The notes beneath the pieces are model-generated. The model ran no database searches. It was not told the DNA's origin and saw only the letters and a list, made by a program, of their open reading frames with translations. A program made the translations under genes and the position numbers. From NCBI GenBank assembly GCA_934643825.1, contig CAKUCW010000002.1:65901-129900 (forward strand): DNA of 64,000 bases, given 5' to 3'. Position 1 is the first letter of the stretch. Each line of letters opens with the position of its first letter. The DNA comes from an uncultured Clostridia bacterium (lineage in GTDB: Bacteria > Bacillota > Clostridia > Christensenellales > Aristaeellaceae). Below, in pieces: positions 9,290 to 18,079 of this stretch.

Positions 9290-9303
9290 TGATCAGAAAA
9301 GCA

Positions 9304-9341
9304 GTTTCAGAGCAGAATGCGGAGCATTCCGCAATTGAAAC
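9304..9341. other. Nested perfect stem-loop
   Basis: GTTTCA (9304-9309) pairs with TGAAAC (9336-9341). Within the loop TGCGGA pairs with TCCGCA. There is no T tract, so this is not a standard terminator. It lies about 140 bases upstream of the rnj promoter. Its function is unknown. Confidence 0.5.
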
Positions 9342-9477
9342 GGGTTTGCGCCGCAAAACTCAGCTTTAGACGCGGAGAAGCTTTCAATAAGCTTTGGCAG
9401 AATCGGGTATCGCGCCGCGCATGTCAGCGTGAAATCCATATTACGCGCATTTTCGGGCAAGTTACAAAGGATATGCT

Positions 9478-9505
9478 TTGACAATGACTTGTTTTGTGCT
9501 ATAAT
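9478..9505 (+). promoter_or_regulatory. Consensus sigma-A promoter of rnj
   Basis: TTGACA at 9478-9483 and TATAAT at 9500-9505 with 16-base spacing, plus a TG extension (TGCTATAAT). This is the closest match to consensus in the window, so strong constitutive expression is expected. Confidence 0.85.
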
Positions 9506-9630
9506 GAATCAGATACGATGAGGAAGCTTTACGCTTCGAACGTTCGGATTTTAAAAGTCCGCTGGCGGTTACGCAGGGGCTTTTGGAACATAAAAACATG
9601 AAAAGGGAGAGCAGAAAGGAGGAGGTACTC

Positions 9631-11283
9631 TTGGCGAAGCTGAGGATTATTCCGCTGGGTGGTCTTGGCGAGGTCGGCAAGAACATGACGGCGTTTGAAT
9701 ATGGCGATGATATCGTCGTTGTGGACTGCGGCTCGATCTTCCCTCGACAGGATATGCTCGGCATTGATCTGGTGATTCCGGATATCACCTATCTGGAGCG
9801 TAACAGAGAGCGCGTGCGTGCGTATCTCATCACCCACGGACATGAAGACCACATCGGCGCGACGCCGTATGTGTTTCGCCGCGTGCCTGCGCCGGTTTAT
9901 GGAACGAAACTGACCTGTGCGCTCATACGCGGCAAGCTGGCGGAGCATAATATCAACAACATCCAGATGCATGTGGTCAAGCCGAAGGATGTCATCGAGG
10001 TCGGCGCGTTTTCCGTGCAGTTCATCAAGGTGAGCCATTCCATCGCGGGCGCGGTCGCCATGGCGATTACCTGCCCGGCAGGCACGGTGATCGTGACCGG
10101 CGACTTCAAAATCGACTATACCCCCATCGATGGGGAAGTGACCGATCTGAACACGCTTGCCGCATGGGGAAGCCGCGGCGTATTGGCAATGCTGGCGGAA
10201 TCCACCAACGTGGAGCGCCCGGGCTACACGATGAGCGAACGCAAGATCGGCGATACGTTCCATAACCTGTTTAAGGATGCGAAGGGACGCATCATCATTG
10301 CGATGTTCGCGTCGAATCTGCACAGAATTCAGCAGGTTGTGGATAACTGCATCGAATTCGGACGCAAGATTTGCTTTGTCGGCAGGAGCATGGTCAATGT
10401 CACCAAGCTGGCGATGGAAATCGGCGAATTGAAGATTCCGCAGGATGTGTATCTCGAAGTCGGCGATTTGGATTGCTATGAAGATCATGAAATCGTCGTG
10501 CTGACGACGGGCAGTCAGGGCGAACCGATGAGCGGCTTGACGCGCATGGCGAACAGCGAACATCGCCGCTTGCAGATTCGCGAGGGCGATACGGTCATCA
10601 TTTCCTCGACGCCGATCCCCGGCAACGAGATCATGGTGTCGCGCATCATCGACCAGCTGTATCGCTGCGGCGCGACGGTCATCTATAACCGCATTGCGGA
10701 TGTACACGTTTCCGGACACGCCTGTCAGGAGGAGCTGAAGCTGATGCACACGCTGGTCAAGCCGAAGTACTTCATTCCGGTGCATGGCGAATATCGCATG
10801 CTGCACAGGCACGCGCAGCTCGCGCAGGATCTGGGCATGCCGGAAAACCATGTCATCATTCTGGAAATGGGGCAGGCGCTGGAGCTTTCGGAGGATGAAG
10901 CGAACATCACAGGCCCGATTCCGACTGGATCGGTGATGGTAGACGGCTTGGGCGTGGGCGACGTAGGCAATGTCGTTCTGCGCGACCGCAAGCATCTCTC
11001 GCAGGACGGCTTGATCATTGTCGTCGTCGGCGTCAGCAAGGAAACGGGTCAGGTCACGAGCGGGCCGGAGCTGATTTCCCGCGGCTTTGTCTATGTGCGT
11101 GAGAATGAGGAACTCATTTCCGGCGCACGCAATGTGGCGATGGGCGTCTTGCAGCGCTATGATCGGATTGAGCAGAGCGACTGGACGAGCGTCAAGAACG
11201 GCATCAAGGACGAGATGCACAACTACCTGTTTGATCTGATTAAGCGCAACCCGATGATCCTGCCGATCATCATGGAGACGTAA
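9631..11283 (+). CDS. rnj: Ribonuclease J
   Basis: This metallo-beta-lactamase/beta-CASP nuclease has 5'-3' exo- and endonuclease activity in mRNA decay and rRNA maturation. The zinc ligand signature HGHEDH falls at residues 69-74, and the N-terminal LGGLGEVGKNM is family-typical. The beta-CASP segment includes ESTNVERPGYTMSE, and HVSGHACQEE and PVHGEYRML are the later metal and RNA-binding motifs. TTG 9631 was chosen because AAAGGAGGAGGT at 9615-9625 precedes it; ATGs at 9583 and 9598 lack such a site. The 550 residues match RNase J1/J2 length. A consensus promoter is 126 bases upstream. Only one copy is seen, so J1 versus J2 cannot be decided. Confidence 0.93.
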   Translation: MAKLRIIPLGGLGEVGKNMTAFEYGDDIVVVDCGSIFPRQDMLGIDLVIPDITYLERNRERVRAYLITHGHEDHIGATPYVFRRVPAPVYGTKLTCALIRGKLAEHNINNIQMHVVKPKDVIEVGAFSVQFIKVSHSIAGAVAMAITCPAGTVIVTGDFKIDYTPIDGEVTDLNTLAAWGSRGVLAMLAESTNVERPGYTMSERKIGDTFHNLFKDAKGRIIIAMFASNLHRIQQVVDNCIEFGRKICFVGRSMVNVTKLAMEIGELKIPQDVYLEVGDLDCYEDHEIVVLTTGSQGEPMSGLTRMANSEHRRLQIREGDTVIISSTPIPGNEIMVSRIIDQLYRCGATVIYNRIADVHVSGHACQEELKLMHTLVKPKYFIPVHGEYRMLHRHAQLAQDLGMPENHVIILEMGQALELSEDEANITGPIPTGSVMVDGLGVGDVGNVVLRDRKHLSQDGLIIVVVGVSKETGQVTSGPELISRGFVYVRENEELISGARNVAMGVLQRYDRIEQSDWTSVKNGIKDEMHNYLFDLIKRNPMILPIIMET

Positions 11284-11315
11284 GGGAGCGTGTTTGGGGC
11301 TGCCGATCTGGGAAG

Positions 11316-11592
11316 CTCGCATAGGGGCGCTGTCCTCTGCCTGCGGCAGACGCGCCCGCTTCGCGAACGCGCAAGCACTCCTTGCGATTTCCGATTTCCA
11401 TCACGCTGAATCCCGCACAGCGGGCGCGTGATTCCAATCCCCAAGCCCTGCCTGAGGGACGAGTCCCTCAGACTCCCCTCTTCGCTTCGCGGCGATTTGA
11501 ATATGCTTCACTTTAGCTATCGCTTCGCGATAGCGTTGTGGAGGGTCAAGGGAACTCAGTTCCCTTGTGGGGTTTGGGGCGAAGCCCCAATT
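11316..11592 (-). repeat. Dispersed mosaic repeat, copy 5 (inverted)
   Basis: Most of the 351-base gap between rnj and ylbF is repeat. Positions 11316-11442 are a near-perfect reverse complement of 3105-3231. Positions 11465-11501 are the inverted CCGCCGCGAAGCGAAGAAGG-type module. An AGCTATCGC/GCGATAGC hairpin lies at about 11516-11537, and 11573-11592 carries the GGGGTTTGGGGCGAAGCCCC hairpin. The order of modules differs from copies 1, 3 and 4, so the family is modular. Confidence 0.8.
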
Positions 11593-11634
11593 GTTTTCCC
11601 CCATAATTGCTAGAATAAGGAAGTTTGAACAGAC

Positions 11635-11988
11635 ATGAACATTTATGATACGGCACATAAGCTTGCCGACGAAATCAAGAAAAGCGACGAATGTGTCCGT
11701 TTGGCGGAACTGCGCGAGCGTGCTTATGCCGATGAAACGAACCGGCTGCTGCTGGATGAGTATAAGCGGCTTCAGGTGCAGCTTCAGATGAGCATGGTCG
11801 GCGCGGCGGGGCAGATGCCCGGCGAGGATATGCAGCGCTTTCAGCAGCTGGCGTCGCTTCTGTATATGAACAGCGACGTGCAGGCTTATCTGATGGCGGA
11901 AATGCAGATGCAGAAGACGCTGGCGGATGTTTTCAAGATTCTGACGGAAGCAGCCGGCATTCATTTCGACGTGCCGGAAAAGCAGTAA
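11635..11988 (+). CDS. YlbF/YmcA family protein
   Basis: This small helical protein of 117 residues belongs to the YlbF/YmcA family (Com_YlbF domain). In Bacillus these proteins form the Y-complex that assists RNase Y-dependent mRNA processing and affects competence, biofilm and sporulation. The whole length is amphipathic helix, with the family-like DTAHKLADEIKKSDE start and a central EYKRLQVQLQ helix. AAGGAAG precedes ATG 11635. It follows rnj and precedes mltG by 26 bases, so cotranscription with mltG is likely. Proximity to RNase J fits an RNA-turnover role. The family call rests on pattern, not on a catalytic residue. Confidence 0.72.
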   Translation: MNIYDTAHKLADEIKKSDECVRLAELRERAYADETNRLLLDEYKRLQVQLQMSMVGAAGQMPGEDMQRFQQLASLLYMNSDVQAYLMAEMQMQKTLADVFKILTEAAGIHFDVPEKQ

Positions 11989-12014
11989 CATCATGATCCG
12001 GGAGGAAAGCGAAC

Positions 12015-13211
12015 TTGGCGAAGAAAAAGAAGCGCCCTTTGCACGATGCGGAAGAACGCGAGCTGATCGAGAGCAGGCGGTATGGCTTTTTCTGGTATGA
12101 CTGGATTTGGCGCGTGCTGCGCCCGGTTTTGGTTTTTGTCTGCTCGTTTGTCATCATCTGCGGACTGGTTTACACGGGATGGCAGAAGGTGGACGAGATG
12201 TTCTTCGCGCCGACGGACAGCCAGAACCAGGAAGTCGTTTCTTTCAGCGTAAAATCCGGCAGTTCGCTGTCCGCGGTCAGCAAAAACCTTGAGGCGGCGG
12301 GGCTGATTCACAACCACACCGTGTTCAAGTATATGGCGGATTTCATGGGCATGGGTCAGAAGATCCAGAGCGGCGATTACGAATTGACGCGTGCGATGTC
12401 CGCGACGGAGATTCTGGATCAGCTGATTTCCGGCGACGGCAAGCCGCTGACGACGAAGATCACGATCATTCCGGGCTGGACGGTCGAGGACATTGCCCAC
12501 TATCTGGTTGAAATCAAGGTGCTTTCCAGCGCGGATGAGTTCCTGAGCCTGTGCAAGTCCGGCGAGGCGTACAACGGGTATTATTTCATCGAAGAGATGA
12601 TCAAGACCGGCACGGTCAGCCAGCGGAAGTATGCGCTGGAGGGCTATCTCTCGCCGAATACCTACGAAATCTATACCAGTTCGAGCGCCGATACCCTCAT
12701 CAAGCGTCTGCTCACGCAGACGGAGGCGGCTTATCTGAGCGGCTATGACGAACGGGCGCAGGAGCTGGGGCTGACGATGGATCAGGTCTTTACGCTGGCA
12801 TCGATGATCGAAAAGGAAGCAAAGACGTCGGATTTCGCCAAGGTCAGTGCGGTTTTCCATAACAGGCTCAAGGCGGGCATGACGCTCGGCTCGGATGTTA
12901 CGGTCAAGTATGTATCCGGCTCACAGAAAATGTCGCTCAATGACAGCGATTTGGCGGTTGACTCGCCGTATAACACCTATACGCACAAGGGCTTGCCGGT
13001 CGGCCCGATCTGCAACCCGTCGATGGATGCCGTCGTCGCGGCGCTGTATCCGGATGAGCAGTATGTGGCGCAGAAGTACCTCTACTTCTGCTCGGCTGAA
13101 CCGGAATCCGGAAAGCTGGTCTTCTCCAAGACGCTGGAGGAACACAACAAGGCTGTGTCGTACTATCGCCAGTATTGGGAGGAATACGACAAGAGCCGCG
13201 GACTGAACTAA
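12015..13211 (+). CDS. mltG: Endolytic murein transglycosylase MltG
   Basis: This membrane-anchored lytic transglycosylase cuts nascent glycan strands. The protein of 398 residues starts at TTG 12015 after GGGAGGAAAG. A Lys-rich head and one membrane segment (about residues 35-57) are followed by a LysM-like region and the YceG/MltG domain. The family motif SMIEKEAK contains the probable catalytic Glu near residue 266. VSGSQKMSLNDSDL and SPYNTYTHKGLPVGPICNP form the conserved C-terminal core. It sits between ylbF and the U32 peptidase with short spacers, an order common in Clostridia. Confidence 0.92.
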   Translation: MAKKKKRPLHDAEERELIESRRYGFFWYDWIWRVLRPVLVFVCSFVIICGLVYTGWQKVDEMFFAPTDSQNQEVVSFSVKSGSSLSAVSKNLEAAGLIHNHTVFKYMADFMGMGQKIQSGDYELTRAMSATEILDQLISGDGKPLTTKITIIPGWTVEDIAHYLVEIKVLSSADEFLSLCKSGEAYNGYYFIEEMIKTGTVSQRKYALEGYLSPNTYEIYTSSSADTLIKRLLTQTEAAYLSGYDERAQELGLTMDQVFTLASMIEKEAKTSDFAKVSAVFHNRLKAGMTLGSDVTVKYVSGSQKMSLNDSDLAVDSPYNTYTHKGLPVGPICNPSMDAVVAALYPDEQYVAQKYLYFCSAEPESGKLVFSKTLEEHNKAVSYYRQYWEEYDKSRGLN

Positions 13212-13226
13212 ACCGTGGAGGACAAT

Positions 13227-14462
13227 ATGAATCAAATGCCTTCGCTGCTCGCGCCTGCGGGCGGCATGAGGGCGCTTCAAACGGCGCTGCGCTTCGGCGC
13301 AGACGCCGTTTATTGTGGCGCAAAACAATATGGTCTGCGGGCGCAGGCGAACAATTTCGATGAACAGCAGCTGGCGCAGGCGGTGCGCATGGCGCACGAC
13401 GCGGGGGCGCAGGTCAACCTGACGCTGAACATTTTTGCCTTCGATGGTGATTTGGACGGAATGGTGCGCACGGCAAAGGTGGCGCATGAGATCGGCGTGG
13501 ATGCGGTGATCGTTTCCGATTTGGGCGCGATTGCCCGCATTGCCCGCGAAGTGCCGGGGCTTGACGTCCATGTCAGCACGCAGGCAAGCACGACGAACAG
13601 CGAGTCTGCGCGAATCTATAAATCGCTGGGCGCAAAGCGCGTCGTATTGGCGCGTGAGATGACGTTTGACCAGATTGAAGCGATGTATGCGGCAATCGGC
13701 GGCGAAATCGAGCTGGAAACGTTCATCCATGGCGCGGCGTGCATGTCCTATTCCGGACGCTGTATGCTCTCCAGCTTCCTGAACGGACGGAGCGCGAACA
13801 GGGGAGCGTGCAGCCAGCCCTGCCGCTGGACCTATACGCTGCACGAAAGGACGCGCCCGGATGAAGCGATGCCCATCGAGGAAGATGAGCATGGGACGGC
13901 GATTCTTTCCAGCCGGGATATCTGCATGATGGATCATCTGCCGCGGCTGATGGAGAGCGGCGTCTGCTGCTTCAAGATCGAGGGACGGATGAAGACGGAG
14001 ATCTACATCGCTACGGTCGTCGGCGCGTATCGGCGGGCGATGGATGCCTACGCGAAGAATCCCGAAGCCTATAAGGCGGATGCGGCGCTGCAAAAGCAGC
14101 TGCGCGGCGAACTGGATCAAATCAGCCACCGCGTCTATGACACGGGATTCTATTTCGGACAGCCGAAGGTTTGCGGCGAAGCGGTCGGCGTGATGCAGGA
14201 AGCGGAGTACATGGGCTATGTGCTGGATGTTTCCGGCGGGGAAGCGCTGGTGGAGATGAAGAACCGCTTCTTTGTCGGCGACGAGCTGGAAACGGTCACC
14301 CCACACGGAAGCGAGAAGCTGACCATTGAGGATATCGTGATTGAGCGGACAGGCGAACATGTCGGCGTGGTCAATGTGCCGATGGAAAAGGTTCGCATTC
14401 CCTGCGGCAAGAAGCTCGAAGCGGGCGATCTGCTGCGCGGCCCGGTGCGCAATAGGGCATAA
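13227..14462 (+). CDS. U32 family peptidase / RNA-hydroxylation-type protein
   Basis: This 411-residue protein belongs to peptidase family U32, whose members include collagenase-like PrtC and the tRNA/rRNA hydroxylation proteins TrhP and RlhA. LLAPAGGMRALQTALRFGAD is the standard N-terminal TIM-barrel segment. The U32 signature (ETFIHGAACMSYSGRC, near residue 163, then GACSQPCRW) carries the conserved cysteines that ligate metal or iron-sulfur in this family. A C-terminal beta domain follows. GTGGAGG at 13215-13221 supports ATG 13227. It starts 15 bases after mltG. The YhbU/TrhP-type fold makes an RNA-modifying role at least as likely as proteolysis. Confidence 0.88.
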   Translation: MNQMPSLLAPAGGMRALQTALRFGADAVYCGAKQYGLRAQANNFDEQQLAQAVRMAHDAGAQVNLTLNIFAFDGDLDGMVRTAKVAHEIGVDAVIVSDLGAIARIAREVPGLDVHVSTQASTTNSESARIYKSLGAKRVVLAREMTFDQIEAMYAAIGGEIELETFIHGAACMSYSGRCMLSSFLNGRSANRGACSQPCRWTYTLHERTRPDEAMPIEEDEHGTAILSSRDICMMDHLPRLMESGVCCFKIEGRMKTEIYIATVVGAYRRAMDAYAKNPEAYKADAALQKQLRGELDQISHRVYDTGFYFGQPKVCGEAVGVMQEAEYMGYVLDVSGGEALVEMKNRFFVGDELETVTPHGSEKLTIEDIVIERTGEHVGVVNVPMEKVRIPCGKKLEAGDLLRGPVRNRA

Positions 14463-14493
14463 CGCCTGCTGAATTTAGGATTCGGGTGGCTTG

Positions 14494-16374
14494 TCAGTCT
14501 GAAAGGGTGCGCAGGGTCATCTCTGCCCAAGCGGGCATGGCGAGCGGCGAACGCCAGAAAATGGGCATGAAGGGATGCCCCAGCGCGGCGTCGCAGAGAA
14601 AGAGAAACGCCCATGCGCCGTCTGACTCGGCAGCGCTTTCGGGAAGCGTGCCACGCAGGAACGCATGCGGATGCGTCGCGGGGCAGACGGAATGCGCCAG
14701 ACGCAGAGGCAGAAACAGGGCGGCGTGCGCGGAATCGCGCTCCAATAGCATGGAAATCAAAGCGGGTTCGTCCCGCTTTTTTTCGTTGTCCGGAAAATTG
14801 CGCGAAGAGGGGGCGCGGGATTCGGCGGATATGCAGGCGGCTTCAATCTGAGCAGGCAGTTCGCGAAGCGCGGCGTCGCAGGAACCCATATGCTCACGCA
14901 GAAATTGGGCTGCGGTCAGCGCACATGCCTGCTCATCAGGCGCATCCTGAAGCGGCGGCAGGGAAGCACAGAGCGACTGCACCCGACGCGCCGCTTCGTC
15001 CGGTTCGAGGAAACCCAGCATACAGCCGGCGCAGGCGGCAAGCATCGCCGAGCCGGGTTGGACGCGGCTGCCCGAAAGGGCGAAGGCTTCCTGCGCAAGA
15101 ACGAGCAGACGCTGATGCTCTTTGGCGGAAAGCGGGATGCGTTCGCGGGCGGGAAGATCGAGCGAACGCACGAGCAGCGGCGCACAAAGCCACAGCAGAG
15201 CGAGCGCAAAGAGCGGCGCAAGCGCGTGCAGGCTGAAAAAAGCCGCAGGAATCAGCGCGACGGCACAGACGGCACAGGCGGTCGGCGATTTTGCGCCATT
15301 CGGAAAGCGGATGCGGATGAGCGGCGAACGGGCGAGTCCATGCGCGAAGAGTGCGTTAAAGGCGCGGACAGCGCAAACGGGCAGAAGCGACAGGCGCACG
15401 AGCGCACCGGGAAGCAGATGCGGATGAAGCAGGGCATACGGCTCGATGAACGCCAGAAGCGCGGGAAGCTCCCAGCCGATTGCGGCAGAAAGAAAGACGA
15501 GGAGCATGCGCAGAAGCGGCGTGAAGAGAATCAGCGGAGATAAAAAACGAATCCACTTGGGCAGGGCATCATCGGAATGAGCCGGAAGCGGAGCGCGGCA
15601 GGCGGAAGAAAACAGGCGCTCAAGGGAATGCTCTTCCTCATGGAAGGCTGGAAAGCGGCGGCGGACAAAGGCGGCTTCTTCCCAAAGCGGACAGATTGTT
15701 AAGCCGCGCCGGGTCAGCCGGGAAACCGCCTGCGCCGAACAGAGGAGCGGCTGGTCAAAATCCATGGACAGATTGCGGCGGGCGAGAAGATCGACTGCGG
15801 CGGCATACGGCGCGGAGAGGGAAAAGCCGCGTGCGGACAGGCGCGACAGGAGCGGTTCATCATCCAGAAGGGGCGGAAGCACGCGTGCGCGAAGCATGCC
15901 GCATTCGCCCAGCGCGGCAAGCATGCGGCGGGGAACATCCGGCGTGCAGGTGACGGACGCGGGAAGAAAAAGCACCGCGGAAAACTGACCAGCAAGCGAC
16001 GCGGGCGAAAAGCTGGCAGCGGAAAAGGCGGATGGCGCATGACCGGAAACCATCAGCTCGGCAAGGACGGCATGGGGACGGACGGGCTGGCTTTCACCCA
16101 GATAGCGCCGAGCAGCGTCATCCCAACTGCGGCTGCGGACGAGCAGCAGAAAACGCCCGGGCATGCGGGAAGCAAGCGACATCACGCCCGACTGGAGCGA
16201 ACGGATGAGGGCGTCATCCTCGGGCAGAGCGGCGGAAAAGGCGTCCGGCAGGTCGCAGAAGAGCAGGAGCGAATCTGCCGCGTCCCGCATGGCGCGGAGC
16301 GTGCGCATCAGGTCGGAAACATCCTCCGCACGACGCGGCGCGGCGAGAACGACGCACAGAAGATTCTCTTTCAA
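14494..16374 (-). CDS. Large polytopic membrane protein of unknown function, possibly a decayed NdvB/GT84 relative
   Basis: The protein has 626 residues and is convergent to the U32 gene. TTG 16374 is preceded by GGAGG at the right distance. Residues 1-280 are soluble, Ala/Leu/Arg-rich and reminiscent of a nucleotide-sugar transferase layout without a clear DxD. Several membrane segments lie at about 285-305, 315-345 and 375-410. The segment LALLWLCAPLLVRSLDLPAR followed by LSAKEHQRLLVLAQEAF is similar in layout to the region after the membrane helices of cyclic beta-1,2-glucan synthase-like (GT84) proteins. The remaining catalytic landmarks of that family are not visible. The function is unknown, and the resemblance may be superficial. 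The coding strand is supported by the start site and the consistent membrane topology. Confidence 0.6.
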   Translation of the reverse strand: MKENLLCVVLAAPRRAEDVSDLMRTLRAMRDAADSLLLFCDLPDAFSAALPEDDALIRSLQSGVMSLASRMPGRFLLLVRSRSWDDAARRYLGESQPVRPHAVLAELMVSGHAPSAFSAASFSPASLAGQFSAVLFLPASVTCTPDVPRRMLAALGECGMLRARVLPPLLDDEPLLSRLSARGFSLSAPYAAAVDLLARRNLSMDFDQPLLCSAQAVSRLTRRGLTICPLWEEAAFVRRRFPAFHEEEHSLERLFSSACRAPLPAHSDDALPKWIRFLSPLILFTPLLRMLLVFLSAAIGWELPALLAFIEPYALLHPHLLPGALVRLSLLPVCAVRAFNALFAHGLARSPLIRIRFPNGAKSPTACAVCAVALIPAAFFSLHALAPLFALALLWLCAPLLVRSLDLPARERIPLSAKEHQRLLVLAQEAFALSGSRVQPGSAMLAACAGCMLGFLEPDEAARRVQSLCASLPPLQDAPDEQACALTAAQFLREHMGSCDAALRELPAQIEAACISAESRAPSSRNFPDNEKKRDEPALISMLLERDSAHAALFLPLRLAHSVCPATHPHAFLRGTLPESAAESDGAWAFLFLCDAALGHPFMPIFWRSPLAMPAWAEMTLRTLSD

Positions 16375-16650
16375 AACGCATGCCTCCGTTGCTTTGCATC
16401 AGAAAAAACGCGTGAAGTGTCTTTGCAAAATCAGTCTGCCGATGCATCCAAACGAACGGCGGGCGAGGATGAACCGGCTTTTCATACAGGATACCCGAAT
16501 GGAAAAGAAGCATGCACGTTTTAAAGCGGGGCAAAAAAACGATGCCAAACAAAGGCTGCATAAAAAAGCTTTGACACGCATAAAAATCAAAAATGTCAGG
16601 GAAAATGCGCGAAAACCTCAAAAAACAGACCCAATACCGCTGATTGAGGA

Positions 16651-16679
16651 TTGAACTTCTAAATCCCCCGTGCTATAAT
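16651..16679 (+). promoter_or_regulatory. Sigma-A promoter of tig-clpP
   Basis: TTGAAC (16651-16656) and TATAAT (16674-16679) are 17 bases apart, again with the TG extension (TGCTATAAT). This is the only signal identified in the 362-base gap 16375-16736; the rest is A-rich with no gene. Confidence 0.82.
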
Positions 16680-16736
16680 ATAGGATAGCGTTTTGGGATT
16701 TCCGGGGCGCAACCATTACCAGGAGGAGCAAAAGAA

Positions 16737-18026
16737 ATGAGCACCACTGTTGAAAAGATTTCCAGCAATAAGGTGAAGCTGTCCTTTGACATCGACGCTG
16801 CGCAGTTTGACGCCGCGATGGACAAGGCATACATCAAGGTTCGCGGTCAGGTGACGATCCCGGGCTTCCGCAAGGGTCGCGCCCCGCGCAAGATGATCGA
16901 GAACATGTACGGCGGCGAGGGCGTCTTCTATGATGAGGCGTTCGAGCTGATTTTCGACGAAGTTTACGGTCCTGCCATTGATGAGAACAAGCTCGAGGTT
17001 GTCGATCGTCCGCAGGTTGATATCCAGCAGATCGGCACCGGCAAGAACCTGCAGTTCACCTGCGAAGTGTTCGTCAAGCCGGACGTGACCCTCGGCGAGT
17101 ACAAGGGCGTTGAGGTCAAGCGTGAGCATACCCTCGTGACCGAGGACGAAGTGAACGCCGAGATCGAGAAGGAGCGCAACAAGCAGGCGGCTGAGGTTTC
17201 CGTTGAGGATCGCGCCGTCGCCGAAGGCGATACCGTGAATCTGGACTACTCCGGCAGCGTGGACGGCGTGAAGTTCGCCGGCGGCACCGCCGAGGCTCAG
17301 ACCCTGAAGATCGGCAGCCACACCTTCATCCCGGGCTTCGAAGAGCAGATGGTCGGCATGAACATCGGCGAGGAGAAGGATCTGGAAGTGACCTTCCCGG
17401 AGGAGTATCACGCTAAGGAGCTGGCGGGCAAGAAGGCTGTCTTCCATGTGAAGGTCAACAGCATCACCGAGACCCAGCTGCCGGCGCTCGACGACGATTT
17501 CGCCAAGGACATCAGCGAGTTTGACACGCTGGATGAATACAAGGCGGACGTTCGCGCCAAACTGGAAGCTCAGGCTGCCGAGCGCGACAACAACGCTTTC
17601 ACCAACGCCGTGATCGAGAAGGTCATGGAGAACGCGACCGTTGAAATTCCGGAAGCGATGGTGGAGCGTCAGATCGACTCCATGGTTCGCAACTTCGAGG
17701 CGCGTCTGGCTCAGCAGGGTCTGAAGCTCGCCGACTTCATCAAGTACATGGGTCAGGACGAGAAGAGCTTCCGCAACCAGTACCGCGAGCAGGCGGAGAA
17801 GAGCGTCCGCGCAAACCTCGTGCTGGAGGCTGTCGAGAACGCCGAGAACTTTGAGGCGACCGAGGAAGAAATCGATGCCGAGATCGCGAAGTTCGCGGGT
17901 CAGGTTGGTCAGGACGTTGAGAACCTGAAGAAAAATCTGACCGAGGGCGACCGCGAGTACTTCAAGGCTGACGTCATCCGCGATAAGGCTGTGAAGTTCC
18001 TCTGCGACAACGCGAAGGCTGAGTAA
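16737..18026 (+). CDS. tig: Trigger factor
   Basis: This ribosome-associated chaperone and peptidyl-prolyl isomerase has 429 residues. The N-terminal ribosome-binding domain carries GFRKGRAPRKM, the loop that contacts L23. The FKBP domain spans about 155-245 (VAEGDTVNLDYSGSVDG, IPGFEEQMVGM). A C-terminal helical domain follows. AGGAGG is eight bases upstream of the start. Codon use is strongly biased to C- and G-ending codons with very few rare ones, as expected for an abundant protein. The order tig-clpP-clpX is the classical one in Firmicutes and Proteobacteria. Confidence 0.97.
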   Translation: MSTTVEKISSNKVKLSFDIDAAQFDAAMDKAYIKVRGQVTIPGFRKGRAPRKMIENMYGGEGVFYDEAFELIFDEVYGPAIDENKLEVVDRPQVDIQQIGTGKNLQFTCEVFVKPDVTLGEYKGVEVKREHTLVTEDEVNAEIEKERNKQAAEVSVEDRAVAEGDTVNLDYSGSVDGVKFAGGTAEAQTLKIGSHTFIPGFEEQMVGMNIGEEKDLEVTFPEEYHAKELAGKKAVFHVKVNSITETQLPALDDDFAKDISEFDTLDEYKADVRAKLEAQAAERDNNAFTNAVIEKVMENATVEIPEAMVERQIDSMVRNFEARLAQQGLKLADFIKYMGQDEKSFRNQYREQAEKSVRANLVLEAVENAENFEATEEEIDAEIAKFAGQVGQDVENLKKNLTEGDREYFKADVIRDKAVKFLCDNAKAE

Positions 18027-18079
18027 GCATTCCCGTTTGACGAGATTCAAATTATACGCCTGTTAAGGAGGCGTCCATT

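Noticed and set aside
14613..15543. Plus-strand frames of about 200 codons opposite the large membrane protein
   Set aside because: They are Arg/Ala/Gly-rich with no domains, overlap each other, and lack ribosome sites, whereas the minus-strand frame has consistent membrane helices and a start site.
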